A DNA stretch of 64,000 nucleotides from Corallium rubrum (lineage: Eukaryota > Cnidaria > Anthozoa > Scleralcyonacea > Coralliidae), in the NCBI GenBank assembly GCA_964035015.1, contig OZ036002.1:3645877-3709876 (forward strand). Reading direction: 5' to 3'. Position numbers and translations under genes: made by a program. This document shows, in pieces, positions 10,927-22,312 of the stretch; position 1 is the first letter of the stretch; each line of letters begins with the position of its first letter. The notes below the pieces were generated by a model, which saw only the letters and a list, made by a program, of their open reading frames with translations, made no database searches and was not told where the DNA came from.

Positions 10927-11643
10927 ATACCATTTGCTGTAAAGCTCTATATTTTAATCCATTCCGAATTTTGAGCCTTTCAATGAAAACTGCAAAATAC
11001 CACCTATCAAAGGCACGTGTGAGCTAGCTCGCTTGGACCATTTTTTTCTGTCTACCTAAGTACATATACCCCACATCCAGATTAAGAACGTAATATTTCC
11101 TTCGGTTCACTTAGAGAATGATGTATGCTGTATCCACTGACTCGTATATTACTACTGGATTTTAGGTCATCTCTATGACCGAACAAAACGATGGCGGAAA
11201 TATGAGTTATTTCTCATGGCATTGACCACTGACTTTTCTTTGTCTGTGTTTTATTGTGGGCTCAGTCGCGCCCACAGTTTGATTTGAGATTTGTCAGCGG
11301 TTATTACTAGTAGAGCAAGGAAAGCAAGGACTGGTGAGCTCTACCTGTATATATAACTGCAGTGATATCTTTGTGGTAATCTTGTTCCCAGAGCCCGCGA
11401 TCCTTATGGGCATGTAGTTCCAGTCTTCTACGCGATCTGGTCAAGTCTGATCCAGTCAAAAGGCCGCGTAGGAGACTGGAACTATACGTACTTTAGGTCT
11501 ACGTGTCCGCCATGTTTGGCTTCAATCTTTGCCCGAACAGCAGATATCACTCCAGTTATATATAGATAGAGCTCACTGGCAAGGACCCACTATTCGCCAT
11601 CTTGGGTCAGGTCATGATATAGTCATATAGGAGGCCCACAATA
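10927..11643. other. VASP 3' flank, nothing coding
   Basis: This should include the VASP 3' untranslated region, but no AATAAA signal is visible close to the stop. At 11409-11490 a short inverted pair (GTAGTTCCAGTCTTCTACGC and its complement) forms a probable small foldback. No other structure seen. Confidence 0.4.
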
Positions 11644-12040
11644 GACCTTTTCACCAATAGCGGCGCCATCTTGAATTCGCAATGCATTATGGTCTATCCA
11701 GGGTTAGCAAGCTCCATTAAAAGGGTGATTGCGTAGTGTTGAGACACAATGCGGTAATTTTTTTCTCAGTTATAAATACTTTCGTGGCAACAATACTCCA
11801 CATATAATAATTGTCGTATTGGTAAAAGCAACAATTCTCGGACGTGTAAGGATAGATTCATGACAAATGTATCTTTATACGTACGAGAATTATTCCTTTT
11901 ACCAATATGACAATTATTATATTTAGATATTGTTGCCACGAAACTATTTATAAAGAAAAAAATACCGCATTGGTCTTACTCTAAATAGACCATAATGCAT
12001 TGCGAATTCAAGATGGCGCCCGCTTTTTGGTGAAAAGGTC
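11644..12040. mobile_element. TA-flanked foldback MITE
   Basis: Ends GACCTTTTCACC and GGTGAAAAGGTC are flanked by TA (11642-11643, 12041-12042). The arms extend through GCCATCTTGAATTCGCAATG and then, with gaps, along most of the element, so nearly all of its 397 bp can fold back. Confidence 0.75.
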
Positions 12041-12251
12041 TATTCAGTTATATAGGTCAGTGGTGAGGTACAAATCTGTATCTATTTACATTTGGTAGCA
12101 TAGATAAACAATATGCATGATTGGAAAAATTACGAGAAGACTGTACAACGTATTTCTGCTGGGGTTTCATGATGGGTCCCGTGTAAACGGAAGGCAGAGC
12201 GTACAAATTCGAGTACGGTTCCGAATTCTTACGGTACCGTGTAAACGGGGG

Positions 12252-12430
12252 CCTGGTTCTCATATGTCGCCGACCGTCGCCGATCCATGATTCAGATGCA
12301 TGTTAAGTAATAAAGAACAATGCAGAAAAGCACTGCTTTCTGCATTGTTCTTTATTACTTTTCTTTTTTACCGTTTTAACATGCATCTAAATCACAAATC
12401 GGCGACCGTCGAAGACATATGAAAACTAGG
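12252..12430. mobile_element. Foldback MITE, 179 bp
   Basis: CCTGGTTCTCATATGTCG at the left pairs with CATATGAAAACTAGG at the right. Inner arms GATGCATGTTAA/TTAACATGCATC and an AATAAAGAACAATGCAGAAA hairpin make almost the whole unit palindromic. Confidence 0.7.
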
Positions 12431-12442
12431 CTTTAGTAGAGA

Positions 12443-13199
12443 CATTAGAGACCTTAAGATATCCCAGGTTCGGTTTACGGGTACGGGTACCGCCATTTTG
12501 TTTATTTATTTCTGCTGATGTCAGCATGTTTAATCGTAATACCTATAAGATGACAAACGGCTAAGCAGAAGAGTCCGAATAAGAAATGGAAAAAGGTGAA
12601 AGTATTTATAGCACTTTTAAAAAGCACTTTCGTACTAGCTATTGATTTTTAAACATGTTCTGTCGTTTTGACGACATTAAAGTTCTTTTTTTTGGCTCCT
12701 CGGTTTTCTACCCGGAACCAGCCGGGCACCTTAAAGTGCCTATGAAGCGAAAATTATTATTGTCTTAAATGAAAGAACTCTTAAAACTACAACGTAGCAT
12801 CTTTTGCAGATCTTCGTTTCCGTGCTTCGTTGTTGAGATATTTCAGTTTCTTTGATATGCAAATTACTTTTTGACATCACACGTGTATAATGAGTTATCG
12901 GAGAAAGTTCTTTATCTTTGCTATTATCAAACAAAATCGCTTCGAAGCCGCTCCTGTGCGTCTATTTCGCATACAGCATTAGACATACAGATTTTTAATT
13001 GATTTCGTTTGATAATAACAAAGATACCGAACCTTCTCTGATAACTCACTATACACGTGTGACCACAGGTTCGGTTTACGGGTACGGGTAATCTACCCGT
13101 ACCCGTAGTCGTATGTACGGGTAGACCATGATCTACCACGGGAAAACGGGTAGATATTACGAGTAAACAAAAATGGCCGTAATCTCAAGGTCTCTAATG
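12443..13199. mobile_element. Inverted-repeat element with nested hairpin
   Basis: Termini CATTAGAGACCTTAAGAT and ATCTCAAGGTCTCTAATG bound 757 bp. GGTTCGGTTTACGGGTACGG occurs near both ends in the same orientation (12468 and 13068), and an inner inverted pair lies at 12885-12930 and 13005-13060. A stretch near 12733-12815 resembles the left end of the element at 52217. Confidence 0.55.
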
Positions 13200-13485
13200 G
13201 CTTGTTTGCACGGCTCGAAATTAGCCGTAGCGCAATGTGCATAATCGAATATTTTCTGAGTAATGTTTCATTTCGGCACAGAAAATCAATAAAACTTGAT
13301 TTTGTTGATTCTTAGTATGATTAAAATTTTTGAACCAGAAGCAAATCTGCTCCTAAGTAAAAAAAAAAAAAATCCATCCCTGTTTTCTTGTGAACCATTC
13401 AATCACCTGCAAATTCGTTAGACGACAGTATTAGAGAAAATTATTATTTTTTAACGATTTAGTCATGTTAGAAATTACCGGTTAA

Positions 13486-14371
13486 GTCAATTAAAAAAAT
13501 AGTTCTGTTTTTCATCACTTTTGAAAAAATTGGGGCGGGCGGGCGGGCGGATTTTTTTTTTTATTTTTATTAGTAAGCGTATTTTCTTACAGAAAACGGG
13601 TTAAAAGTTGAGATGTTTTCTATTTCGTACGCTTTGCTTGCATAGCTCACGATTATTGTCCAAAGCTATTGCACGTTTAAAGCTAATTTTAACTTTCAAA
13701 GCTTTGCACGATTTTGCTTGTCCAGTTTCTTCGGAAGGCTACTGTGCTTTGCTCACGGGCGACGGTACAAACAAAAGCAAAAACATGATTTATCGCTCTT
13801 TTCTAACAACAATAGTGCATTACGGCACCAAATTTTTGGTTTCTTAGGCCTGTTTGTATGATCCCGGTGTTCCGGGATGTCCCGGTTGACCGGGATGAAT
13901 TTCATCCCGGGTCAAAAAGCGCGGGAATTTAACGAAATGGACAAAAAAGCAAAAACTCACCCTAATTCTACAATGTTAGAAGATATTTCACTTTTATTCC
14001 GTGTTTTGTCTTTAGACCTGACCGTTTGGACGAAATTCTGACCGTAATATTCAAAGTTACAAGCATTGTAGTTCAGTAAACTTCATCCTGGTGTACCGGG
14101 ATGTCGCGTTTATATGGGAAAAAATCTGTCCCGGTGTACCGAGATCTCGGTTGATTCAACCGGGATCCCGGTACACCGGGACGTCCCGGTCTCCATATAA
14201 ACGTAACCGCGAAAATAACAGTAAATTATTTACAAGCCGAGATCCCGGTACACCGGGATCATATAAACAGGCCCTTAGTCTAACAGATAACTGACGATAA
14301 AAAAAAAATGGGGCGGACGAATTTTTTGGGGCGGGCGGCGATGAAAAACAGAAATATTTTTTTAATTGGCC
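13486..14371. mobile_element. GGCCAATTAAAAAAATA-type element interrupted by a MITE
   Basis: Inverted ends (CAATTAAAAAAATAGTTCTG left, complement right) are followed inward by GTTTTTCATC and a GGGCGGGCGG block on both sides. TAA adjoins both ends. The MITE 13847-14274 sits inside. The element at 15158-15610 is the same type. Confidence 0.6.
13847..14274. mobile_element. TTA-flanked MITE rich in CCCGG palindromes
   Basis: Ends GGCCTGTTTGTATGATCCCG and its near-complement are flanked by TTA (13844-13846, 14275-14277), as in PIF/Harbinger elements. ATCCCGGTGTACCGGGAT and variants recur at both ends and inside. Confidence 0.75.
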
Positions 14372-14374
14372 TAA

Positions 14375-15154
14375 AGGCGAGTGAAAATAGCTCGAATATT
14401 TTGGAATAATGACAAAGTAAATATAATGGTTTAGGTCAGTTTTGCGTTATTTCCTCGCCGAAAAGAGAATTTTGAACAATGCAAAATGACACCAGTTTCA
14501 AATCATCTAGAGATCTAGAACTTATTTCGATGTACAACTGAATGTATTTGTAATGTTTAAATGTATTATTCAACTAGAAATTAGATTATGAGTGTAATAA
14601 AATTGTGAAAGAAATCTTTTTGGACTTTTTCCGTTAATTTATTTATTCTTATACGCTCTTGACTATTGTCATTTGAAATTTCATTACGCGCAACAATTAT
14701 TTAATTTGTTGCAAGTTTAATCCATGTTGCAGCAAGTATAAAAGTACTTTTTCAACAAATTTTTTCAACTTTCAACAAAATCCTTGTTGTGTAACAATGT
14801 TTAAGGTGGGGCCCCAATTCTTTATTTTGCCCCGGGCCCACTTTAGTCTCTGTGCGGGGAGCATGCCCGGACCTCCCTGGATGTTTGTCGCCAACCTCGT
14901 ACCCAGTTTGTCGCACCTTCGACGCTCCCCTACCCCCACGTAGTAAGTATTGCCTGTTCACCCCGCGCCCTTGTTAAATATTCTGAAAGCTAGAAACAAC
15001 TGAGCACCTTATAGCAGGGATTATTTTAACGTGCAGTGATAACCAATTTGTGCAGTGATAAATGAGATTTGTGCAGCGATAAGCGCAATTTTGTGCAGTG
15101 ATAAATTTTTCTTTAATATTTAAGAATGGGTGTTATTTTAAGCGTACCGTAAAC
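14375..15154. other. Intergenic sequence without a gene
   Basis: AT-rich DNA with a few short repeats: a GTGCAGTGATAA unit repeated four times with variation at about 15031-15105, and a GC-richer patch at 14805-14970 with no recognisable protein. No full element could be bounded. Confidence 0.45.
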
Positions 15155-15157
15155 TAA

Positions 15158-15610
15158 GGCCATTTAAAAAAATATCCCGGTTTATCATCAGCGCCCGCAT
15201 CAATTTTTCGTGCCGCACTGGATTTTTTTTTATTTTTTGTTATTAATAAAAACCGGTTATTTTGATTATTAATATGTCGGGTATTGCTTTTCAATAAAAT
15301 GGACTACTAGAAAAAGTTAAATTTGAAGGTTGCATTTTCCTACTTTTTACGAAGCTATATGGAGCCACTTTAAAAATAGCCTGTAGGCACACATTGTATT
15401 GTATATTGCTAAAAAGTGTTGTATTTTGATCATAAAACCTTGTAAATGTTGTTTTAAAATCGTAAAAATGTGCTAAACTTGTTGCTTTACAAACTCGTTT
15501 CCAGTCCACTTTTGGGTTGACCGTGTGAAAAATAAAAAAACAAACCCGCCCGCCCGCACCGAATTTTTTCCCAGCCACTGATGATAAACCGGATATTTTT
15601 TTAAATGGCC
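15158..15610. mobile_element. TAA-flanked MITE, GGCCATTTAAAAAAATAT family
   Basis: Inverted ends GGCCATTTAAAAAAATATCC with TAA on both sides (15155-15157, 15611-15613). GTTTATCATCAG and a CCCGCCCGC block follow inward. It is related to the element at 13486-14371. Confidence 0.75.
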
Positions 15611-15945
15611 TAACAGCCTTATGCCCTTAATTTCAACTCTCAAGACCCTACCGCCCTAATTAACAAAACGCTAGTGTTCTTACTATTTAGCCAGACTACC
15701 CAACGGTGCCAACCAGCCAACCCCACATGACATGCTTGAAGCTTCTTTCATGCAGGTCGATGCGTCTGTGCCTGTGTGCTACTGTTTGATCATCGTTATT
15801 TTGAAAAATGCGAATGTATGCTGTGCGAAAGGAATTAAATCATTAAAAATTGGGAAAAGGAGGGCCGCTTATGTATAATATGACAGTATGACTAGTTGAT
15901 TACTGACGAGCTACCGAGCTACTCAGTGTTCCATCGCTGTGTAAC

Positions 15946-16300
15946 CACTGATCTCAAATAATAGACTCATTATACTGGATAGAGCATCCGGTGCTCGCTG
16001 TGAAGTCGGAATAAATTAGTGACGGCCATTTCAAGTGGGACCCACTTAGTTTTCATACAGCCACTTTTAAGTTCTCCCATAGCGACAGATACATGTCACA
16101 AAAATTTAGCTGGTTTTCGTTAAAAACCCGATCATTTAAAGCGAAAACCAGAGGCGAAAACTATGATTCAGCAATATTGTGGGTCCCACCGGATATGGTG
16201 GCCGCGAGATTTTTAGCCTCACTTCCGACTTCAATTTTTGCCACGCGCGAAAAAATAGATGCTCTATCCAGTATAATGAGTATATTATTTGAGATCAGTG
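15946..16300. mobile_element. hAT-like MITE with perfect 8-bp target duplication
   Basis: Arms of 40 bp (15946-15985, 16261-16300) begin CACTGATCTCAAATAAT and differ at one base. TGTGTAAC is duplicated exactly at 15938-15945 and 16301-16308. The 8-bp duplication and CA start fit hAT; the interior has no transposase. Confidence 0.85.
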
Positions 16301-16356
16301 TGTGTAACGTGCTACTGAAGTTACATTTTATGCCTTTTTCAGCTCTTTGTTCAGTG

Positions 16357-17057
16357 TTATAAAATAAGGTGCCCTCTACGCACGCTCTGACCGGTTGGGC
16401 TCCGTGCATTTATAAGAGAACGTAGATCATGAATGACGTAGAATGGCGTCAGCTGGCCGGAAAGCCCGCCAAATTCTAAAAATTCCTCACTTTTAGTTTG
16501 ATTTTCTTCTTCTTATTTTATAAAACAAATAAAACATACCGCTCCTGTGCATATGTACTCTTATAAAGGTACATTTGACGTCATTTGAACACGAAAGAAG
16601 TGTAAAGGCACTCGGCTATCACCTCGTGCCTCTGCTCAACTTCTTTCGTGTTCAAATAACGTCAAACGTGCCTTTATAAGAGTACATATGCACGGAGCTT
16701 TATGTTTTATTTGTTAATTATAAAATAAGGTGCCCTCTACGCATGTTCTGATTGGCTGGGCTCCGTGCATTTATAAGAGAACATAGATCATGAATGACGT
16801 AGAATGGCGTCAGCTGGCCGGAAAAGCCCGCCCAATTCCTAAACTACCTCACTTTTAGTTTGATTTTTCCTCTTCTTATTTTATAAAACAAATAAAACAT
16901 ATCGCTCCTGTGCATATGTACTCTTATAAAGGTACGTTTGACGTGATTTGAACACGAAAGAAGTGTAACTCAACTTCTTTCGTGTTCAAATGACGTCAAA
17001 CGTGCCTTTATAAGAGTATACATATGCAACGGAGCTTTATGTTTTATTTGTTAAATA
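16357..17057. repeat. Head-to-tail dimer of a foldback MITE
   Basis: Two copies of a roughly 350-bp unit start TTATAAAATAAGGTGCCCTC (about 16357 and 16715). Each contains an inverted pair: CATATGTACTCTTATAAAGG and AACACGAAAGAAGT against their complements. The second copy lacks a palindromic stretch of about 30 bp found near 16603-16632. A tandem MITE dimer is unusual because most copies insert singly. Confidence 0.75.
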
Positions 17058-17700
17058 AAAATTCCTTAAAATAATCCCTGCCTTATAGTCACCCCACAAG
17101 TTGAAGAAAAATGTTACCCGTATTACCTCACCTTTACAATCTGCTACAAAGTTTGAAGCCTCAAAGCCACAAAATAGCTACAAAAGCCATGAAAAACTTT
17201 CTCTGTGAACGCTTATCAGATCCAGGCACGGGCCACTTTTTCACGGTGCCCTGGGGGAATACCCAGGGTAAAAGCGGCTTTCCCATTGGTTCCGAAGAGG
17301 TGGCTTTTTCCGAGCTCACCTCCGATTCGGTCCGAGCGCACCACCTTTGAACCAATTGTTTATTGTGTGATTCTTATTGATGTGATCTGTAATATAATAT
17401 CTAATAAAATATTTAACATTGTTTTAATACCAAAAAGCATTTTCAGCATTCGGAAAGTTATGAAATTATTATCAAAGAAGCATTTTCATCAAAATGCCGT
17501 TTGTAGCCATAGTTAACTTGTAGGTGGTATGGGATAAAAACTAAACGCACTTGCAGGTTCGGTGCATCTGGAATTGACGCACCTCGGGGTACGCTCGGTG
17601 GGTTCGGGGACCTGCCAGCCCTCCCTGCACCTCCCTGCAAGTACGTTTGTTATAAAGCCAACCCTCTCCCAAGGCAATCTGTTTACAGTCTGAACAGGCG
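17058..17700. other. Intergenic sequence, no gene recognised
   Basis: Open frames at 17111-17350 and 17205-17516 overlap in different phases and show no domain. A GC-richer patch (17215-17345) and another (17555-17640) may be repeat fragments. Nothing firm. Confidence 0.4.
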
Positions 17701-17988
17701 GTTAACCATAGATAATGGAAGGGGAACTGGATTGGAAACTTACGAAACTGGAAACGATGCTCAGTGCACAACTTGCTATGGTAACTATACACTTATAAGC
17801 AGCTAATGCACTAACGAGTGGTCCCACATGGCCAGGATCAACCATTGCTGAAATTAAACAATAGTGTAACCACACATTAGGTGCATTAGCCCCTTATAAG
17901 TGTATATTTACCATATATATATTGCAAACATCGTTTCCGGTTTCGTAAGTTTCCTATCCAGTTCCCCTTCCATTATCTATGGGTTAAC
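17701..17988. mobile_element. Foldback MITE, GTTAACCATAGATAATGG ends
   Basis: The arms start GTTAACCATAGATAATGGAA and match for about 58 bp with few differences. A further inner pair around CACTTATAAG lies at both sides of the loop. Size 288 bp. Confidence 0.75.
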
Positions 17989-18018
17989 TTGGCTCATGCA
18001 CGCGATTGATTAGGATCT

Positions 18019-18482
18019 CCACATTGGGAGGTCGGCGAAAATGGCCCTGGCATCGGCTGGTCACGTGAAACCCAGGATTTTGGGGTGTTTTGGCAAGAAA
18101 ATTTATGCGGTCTTTGTGTTTCGTTTTTGTATAATACGTATACATGAATAATAAATAAGAAATATTTAACGCTTTGCCGAATCACTCATGTGAACCTTTA
18201 TCATAAATGCAACTGGCTAGCATTATTCATCATGATACTCCCCACGATTATCCAGGATACATTTAAATGTTGGGAAGAAACATATATCTAATGTTGTTCT
18301 TGACTTTAACCAAAGCTATCGTTGCAATTCTTTGGATGAACTTCGCAGAGTGGATTTATTGCAATTCATATTTATGAATAAATTACACTGAATCTGAATT
18401 AATCAAGTTTTTAAACCGGCCAATCCGATTATAGAATCGACCAGCCGATGCCAGGGCCATTTTCGCCGACCTCCCAACGTGG
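18019..18482. mobile_element. MITE with CCACATTGGGAGGTCGGCG ends
   Basis: Inverted ends of about 42 bp (CCACATTGGGAGGTCGGCGA left, complement right) bound 464 bp of AT-rich DNA without coding capacity. Confidence 0.7.
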
Positions 18483-18506
18483 AGGCAAAATGCCCTGGGG
18501 AAGAGG

Positions 18507-18713
18507 TTGGGCTTGTCCGAATTGGCCTTTGGTATTTTATTCTGGCTAACGCCAGACGATTTTATTCACCTCTGGGGAAGCCCCCGGACAGGAATGAGTT
18601 ATAAATTATCTCTTTAACTCTTTCTTGTTCGAATTGGCCTTTGGTATTTTATTCTGGCTAACGCCAGACGATTTTATTCACCTCTGGGGAAGCCCCCGGA
18701 CAGGAATGAGTAA
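18507..18713. repeat. 112-bp tandem repeat, two copies
   Basis: Two copies start TTGTCCGAATTGGCCTTTGG (18513) and TTGTTCGAATTGGCCTTTGG (18625). Each contains GGCTAACGCCAGACGATTTT and ends CCCCGGACAGGAATGAGT. Four further copies lie at 52470-52905. The core CTAACGCCAGACGATTTTAT is close to the 25-bp minisatellite unit at the right end of the window. Confidence 0.9.
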
Positions 18714-18727
18714 TAACTTATTGTCAT

Positions 18728-19447
18728 GTGACTCGCGTGACCTCCAGAAATGTGAAAATTCCAATTACTGGGATTCTGATTAATTTTCCTGGCAACTTAT
18801 TGATTTTACTTAATCCTAACCTTTATAAAACATATAGTGGAATATAAGGCTATGACACCCAGTGAAATTTTAGAAAAATCTTTTTTGGTTTAACAGATAA
18901 TGTTACAAATAAAATGCGACTCGCGTGACATAAGACTGTGACTCGCGTGACGAGTGGCGAATAACATAACAAAAAGCCTGTTTAAATGACAACAAGTCAA
19001 TGGTTTTGTTTTCTCATTATTTGTTGGAATAAGATGGACAACTGGAAGCATATTTTTAGAAATGCCACAGTAACCCCAAGACCTCTATGAGAATTTGTAT
19101 GAAATGGCTTTTAATAGTGTTAAAGCAGCCAAATCAATATTTTAAGAATAGAATTTGAATTAAATACATCTATTTAACATTCTGTGTTGATTTGTTCCTT
19201 GATCCACTCCATTTGACTGATATGAACATCTCAACGGCTTTGAATTATATTCTTGTGACTCGCGTGACGTGACTCGCGTGACGAACTTGAGGGCGATTTT
19301 TCTCTGAAACTACTGAGAATATTTTCCTAGATTTGGGGGGATTGGTTTCATTAACTAAGAGTACCAAGTTGTGATAGGCTTAAAGAAGTTGTTCAAATTG
19401 ACAGGAAATGAAAATACTTTATGTGAAAATATTGTGACTCGCGTGAC
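18728..19447. repeat. Six dispersed GTGACTCGCGTGAC motifs
   Basis: The 14-mer occurs at 18728-18741, 18916-18929 (one base different), 18938-18951, 19255-19268, 19269-19282 and 19434-19447, always in the same orientation. Intervening AT-rich DNA is not repeated. It lies 1.6-2.3 kb upstream of the LBR start codon. TCGCGTG contains the GCGTG core bound by bHLH-PAS dimers such as AhR/ARNT, but no function is shown. Confidence 0.75.
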
Positions 19448-20850
19448 ACTAAAATGAGGGTGTTTGCACTGTGGGCTAACACAAAGCCGATACCTCATCT
19501 TGAAATTTAGAATTTGAAATAAGTTATTAAATAGCAATGGCAAGTTGAATACATAAAATAATGAAGAAATTTAGTTTTGGTACAAGAAATAGGACACTTT
19601 TCTTAAAAAGTAACAATATTTGTTCTAATCAATGCATAATTATCTATGTTCTTCTTTCTGTTCCCACAATGCCTGTGGGTAATTGTGGTAAAATTTTTTT
19701 CACATTCCAGAAGGGCAAGGTATTGTAGCATCCAAAAATGGTATTGTAGGTGTTATTATGTTAATTTAAATTTTTTTTCAATAATGTGTCATTTCTGTGG
19801 AATGGCTGATAGACTAAATTTACAAAGAAAAATCAGTTCAGATGTAAACGAATCTAAACGTTAATTGGCAAATCTTTTGCGGCCGAGCCGAGGAAATCAT
19901 TTCCGGCGTGACCCAAGTCGGGCTCCTGTAGTCGCACCTAAGTCCTTTCGTCCTTATTTAGTCATAATTGGTATATTTCCTCGCATGGTTGTTAATTGCT
20001 GTATTGAGGGGTGCATAATTCCTAAAAAAAGCTTTTTCAAGAATTTTCCAAAGATTTTTAGGAATTGTTAAAGTGATTCATTCTTTGAATTTTTGCATGG
20101 TGTTTTTGGAATTTGCCAGAGGAGTTTTATTGGACTGATCTAGAATGGTACGTTGTTTTTGCCCATCCAAGTTTGCATCATGCTTCCAATAGAAAACGCA
20201 TGTGTTCAGTCGTTTGTGCATTTGACCTCGCTCACGGCAACCTCCAAGTGGGTTCTTTGTTCAATATATTTGAAGTTTGCCGGGTTTCCTAGCCATCTCC
20301 CTCTATCAACTATATGGTTTTACACATGCTAACCTATTATATAATCAGTCCACCTGTGGATTCAGTTTACACAAAAGAAATGAAATAATTCGCTTCACTT
20401 GCCACGTGGGGTTCACTGAATGGCCCTCATGAAATATCCTCGAGCCTTTTTCACTTTTATTTAGTGTACATGATTGTACGGACTTTCGTAGAAATTCTTA
20501 CTAGTGGAATTAATCTTTTTCTAGCTAATTTGCGAACCGTCTACCGTGAAATTAAATAATAACAGGTCACTCAACAGAACCGCTATTATTGTGTGGGCCG
20601 CGTTGGGTCTTTCATTGATAAACCTAATTTATTCAATTCAGCCTATTCCATTCATTTTTGTCTTGTCTTTGTGTCAAAATTTTTAGTTTTCTCGTCCAAC
20701 GGTGCTTTGGAATTATTAATAACTCGCAGTGAAAATAAACATTATATTTACATTGCGCTTGAAGTTTTTCTAGAACTTTTATTTAGTAAATTCTGAACAA
20801 AGCTCAGCGAATTACTCATGCAAATCAACCACGAATATTAGCGATCGGAA
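19448..20850. other. Upstream region of LBR, no gene or full element seen
   Basis: AT-rich DNA. At about 20268-20315 a degraded copy of the right end of the CATAGTCAATCGAG MITE (GAAGTTTGCCGGGTTTCC) is recognisable. Open frames here (for example 19646-19864, 20593-20796) show no known domain. Confidence 0.4.
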
Positions 20851-20879
20851 ATGTTCGGATCAAGATCGTTCACGTTTTA

Positions 20880-21033
20880 CCCAATCACGCCACGCAATTG
20901 TCCTTCCCGCCATTTTGAAATTTCACGATGGTTGGCCGTTGAAACTTTTCAATTTCCATATGTTGTTCGAAGGGGACGCTGAACTAAACGGACAAGTATT
21001 CGTGCAAATTTAAGTACGTTGAAAGAAAAGACT
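20880..21033 (+). promoter_or_regulatory. Probable LBR core promoter and 5' UTR
   Basis: Within 160 bp of the ATG lie CCCAATCACG (CCAAT-box-like), TTCCCGCC (E2F-like) and, overlapping it, CGCCATTTTG (YY1-like). No TATA box is obvious at the expected place. The site matches are by eye and short, and the transcription start cannot be fixed from sequence alone. Confidence 0.4.
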
Positions 21034-22273
21034 ATGTCGAAAGCTAAAGCAGTTAACAAGAAGGCCAGACATGTGAAGCAGTTTTCGTTGGGAGAGGAAG
21101 TGATGGGAAAATGGCCGGGTAGTCCTTTGTGGTACGAAGCGGTTGTCATATCGGCCGACTACGAACAGAATATATACGTTCTGAAGTACGGCGATGGGCA
21201 AGAAAACGAAGTTCCTGTATCCCACGTTGAGGTGAGTAATCGGACTCTCTGTATAACGCTTTTAAAGCGACTTTTGCCGTGCATTTTAACACTGCATTGT
21301 TGTCTTGGTGCACGGTATTGGCAAATATTCACGTGTGCTTTGAAGAGCTTCGGTGAATATCTGCATATAAATTGCACATTCTTGCCGTGGTATCCCGCTT
21401 ACAGTTTGCTACAACCCTTCCGCGATGTTATCTCGTAAACATTTAACCGTTGGAATTCACGATTGATGTGTTTTTTTCCCCTAGGGAAAGAGACGATTTC
21501 GGTCGCGAAGTCGTTCGGCTTCTCCGAGTCGGAAGTCGTCTCCGGGAAGGCGTCGTCGATCCCGCTCCAAATCGCCGTCTCGCAAGAAAGCATCTCCTCG
21601 TAAACCGTCGCCGGGGAGGCCCAAACGTGTCCCTTCTCAACAAATAGCGAAGGAAAACACCGAAAATTACGATGAAAAACCTCCCGTGTCCGAAGGAACA
21701 GTGACGGTCAAAAGCAGGACGAAACAGTTGAAAACTCCTCCCCGAACGGCCGTAGGTCAACAACTCGAGGCCAGAGTGACGCGTTCGGCAATACGACAGC
21801 TCGAGGAACACGGAGTAGACACCGAGAGGTTACGAGAAGAACTCGGGAAGGGATTAGATGATGGAAGAAAGTCCAGTTCAAAGGAGAGGAGCTACGAATT
21901 CGGTGGACCCTTTGTTGTGGCCTTCATGATCTTTGCTCTTCCTCTCCTTGTTTTGGCGTCTTATGTATATTGTAACAAGGACAAGTGTTGGCATCTATCG
22001 GAAATACTTAGGAAACACAAGATTCCGTTACCTACCGTAAAGCAATTTCTGGATCCCCAAGCAGCCGCCATGGTCTATGGCTGGATTGCATTTCAAGCAT
22101 TTTTAAGTCTCTTGCCTCTTGGGAAGGTGAGTGGACCACACTTAGGGGTTGACATTGCCATGGGTTTTTCCAGGAAAAATTACATGCTTGCTGAAGTATA
22201 GGGGCGTGGAGATTTTCTGGAACGGTCGAGCCAAAGCTGCAAAACATCTAGACCCACATCACGCCACCATGCA

Positions 22274-22312
<39 letters not shown>

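Noticed and set aside
10053-10933. Open frames of 257-264 codons rich in [10 protein letters not shown]
   Set aside because: Translations of the CATCCA array in a VASP intron; every frame gives a similar low-complexity product.
21019-21033. TTG start for LBR, five codons upstream
   Set aside because: The ATG at 21034 starts directly before the Tudor domain and gives the usual length; nothing supports a non-ATG start.
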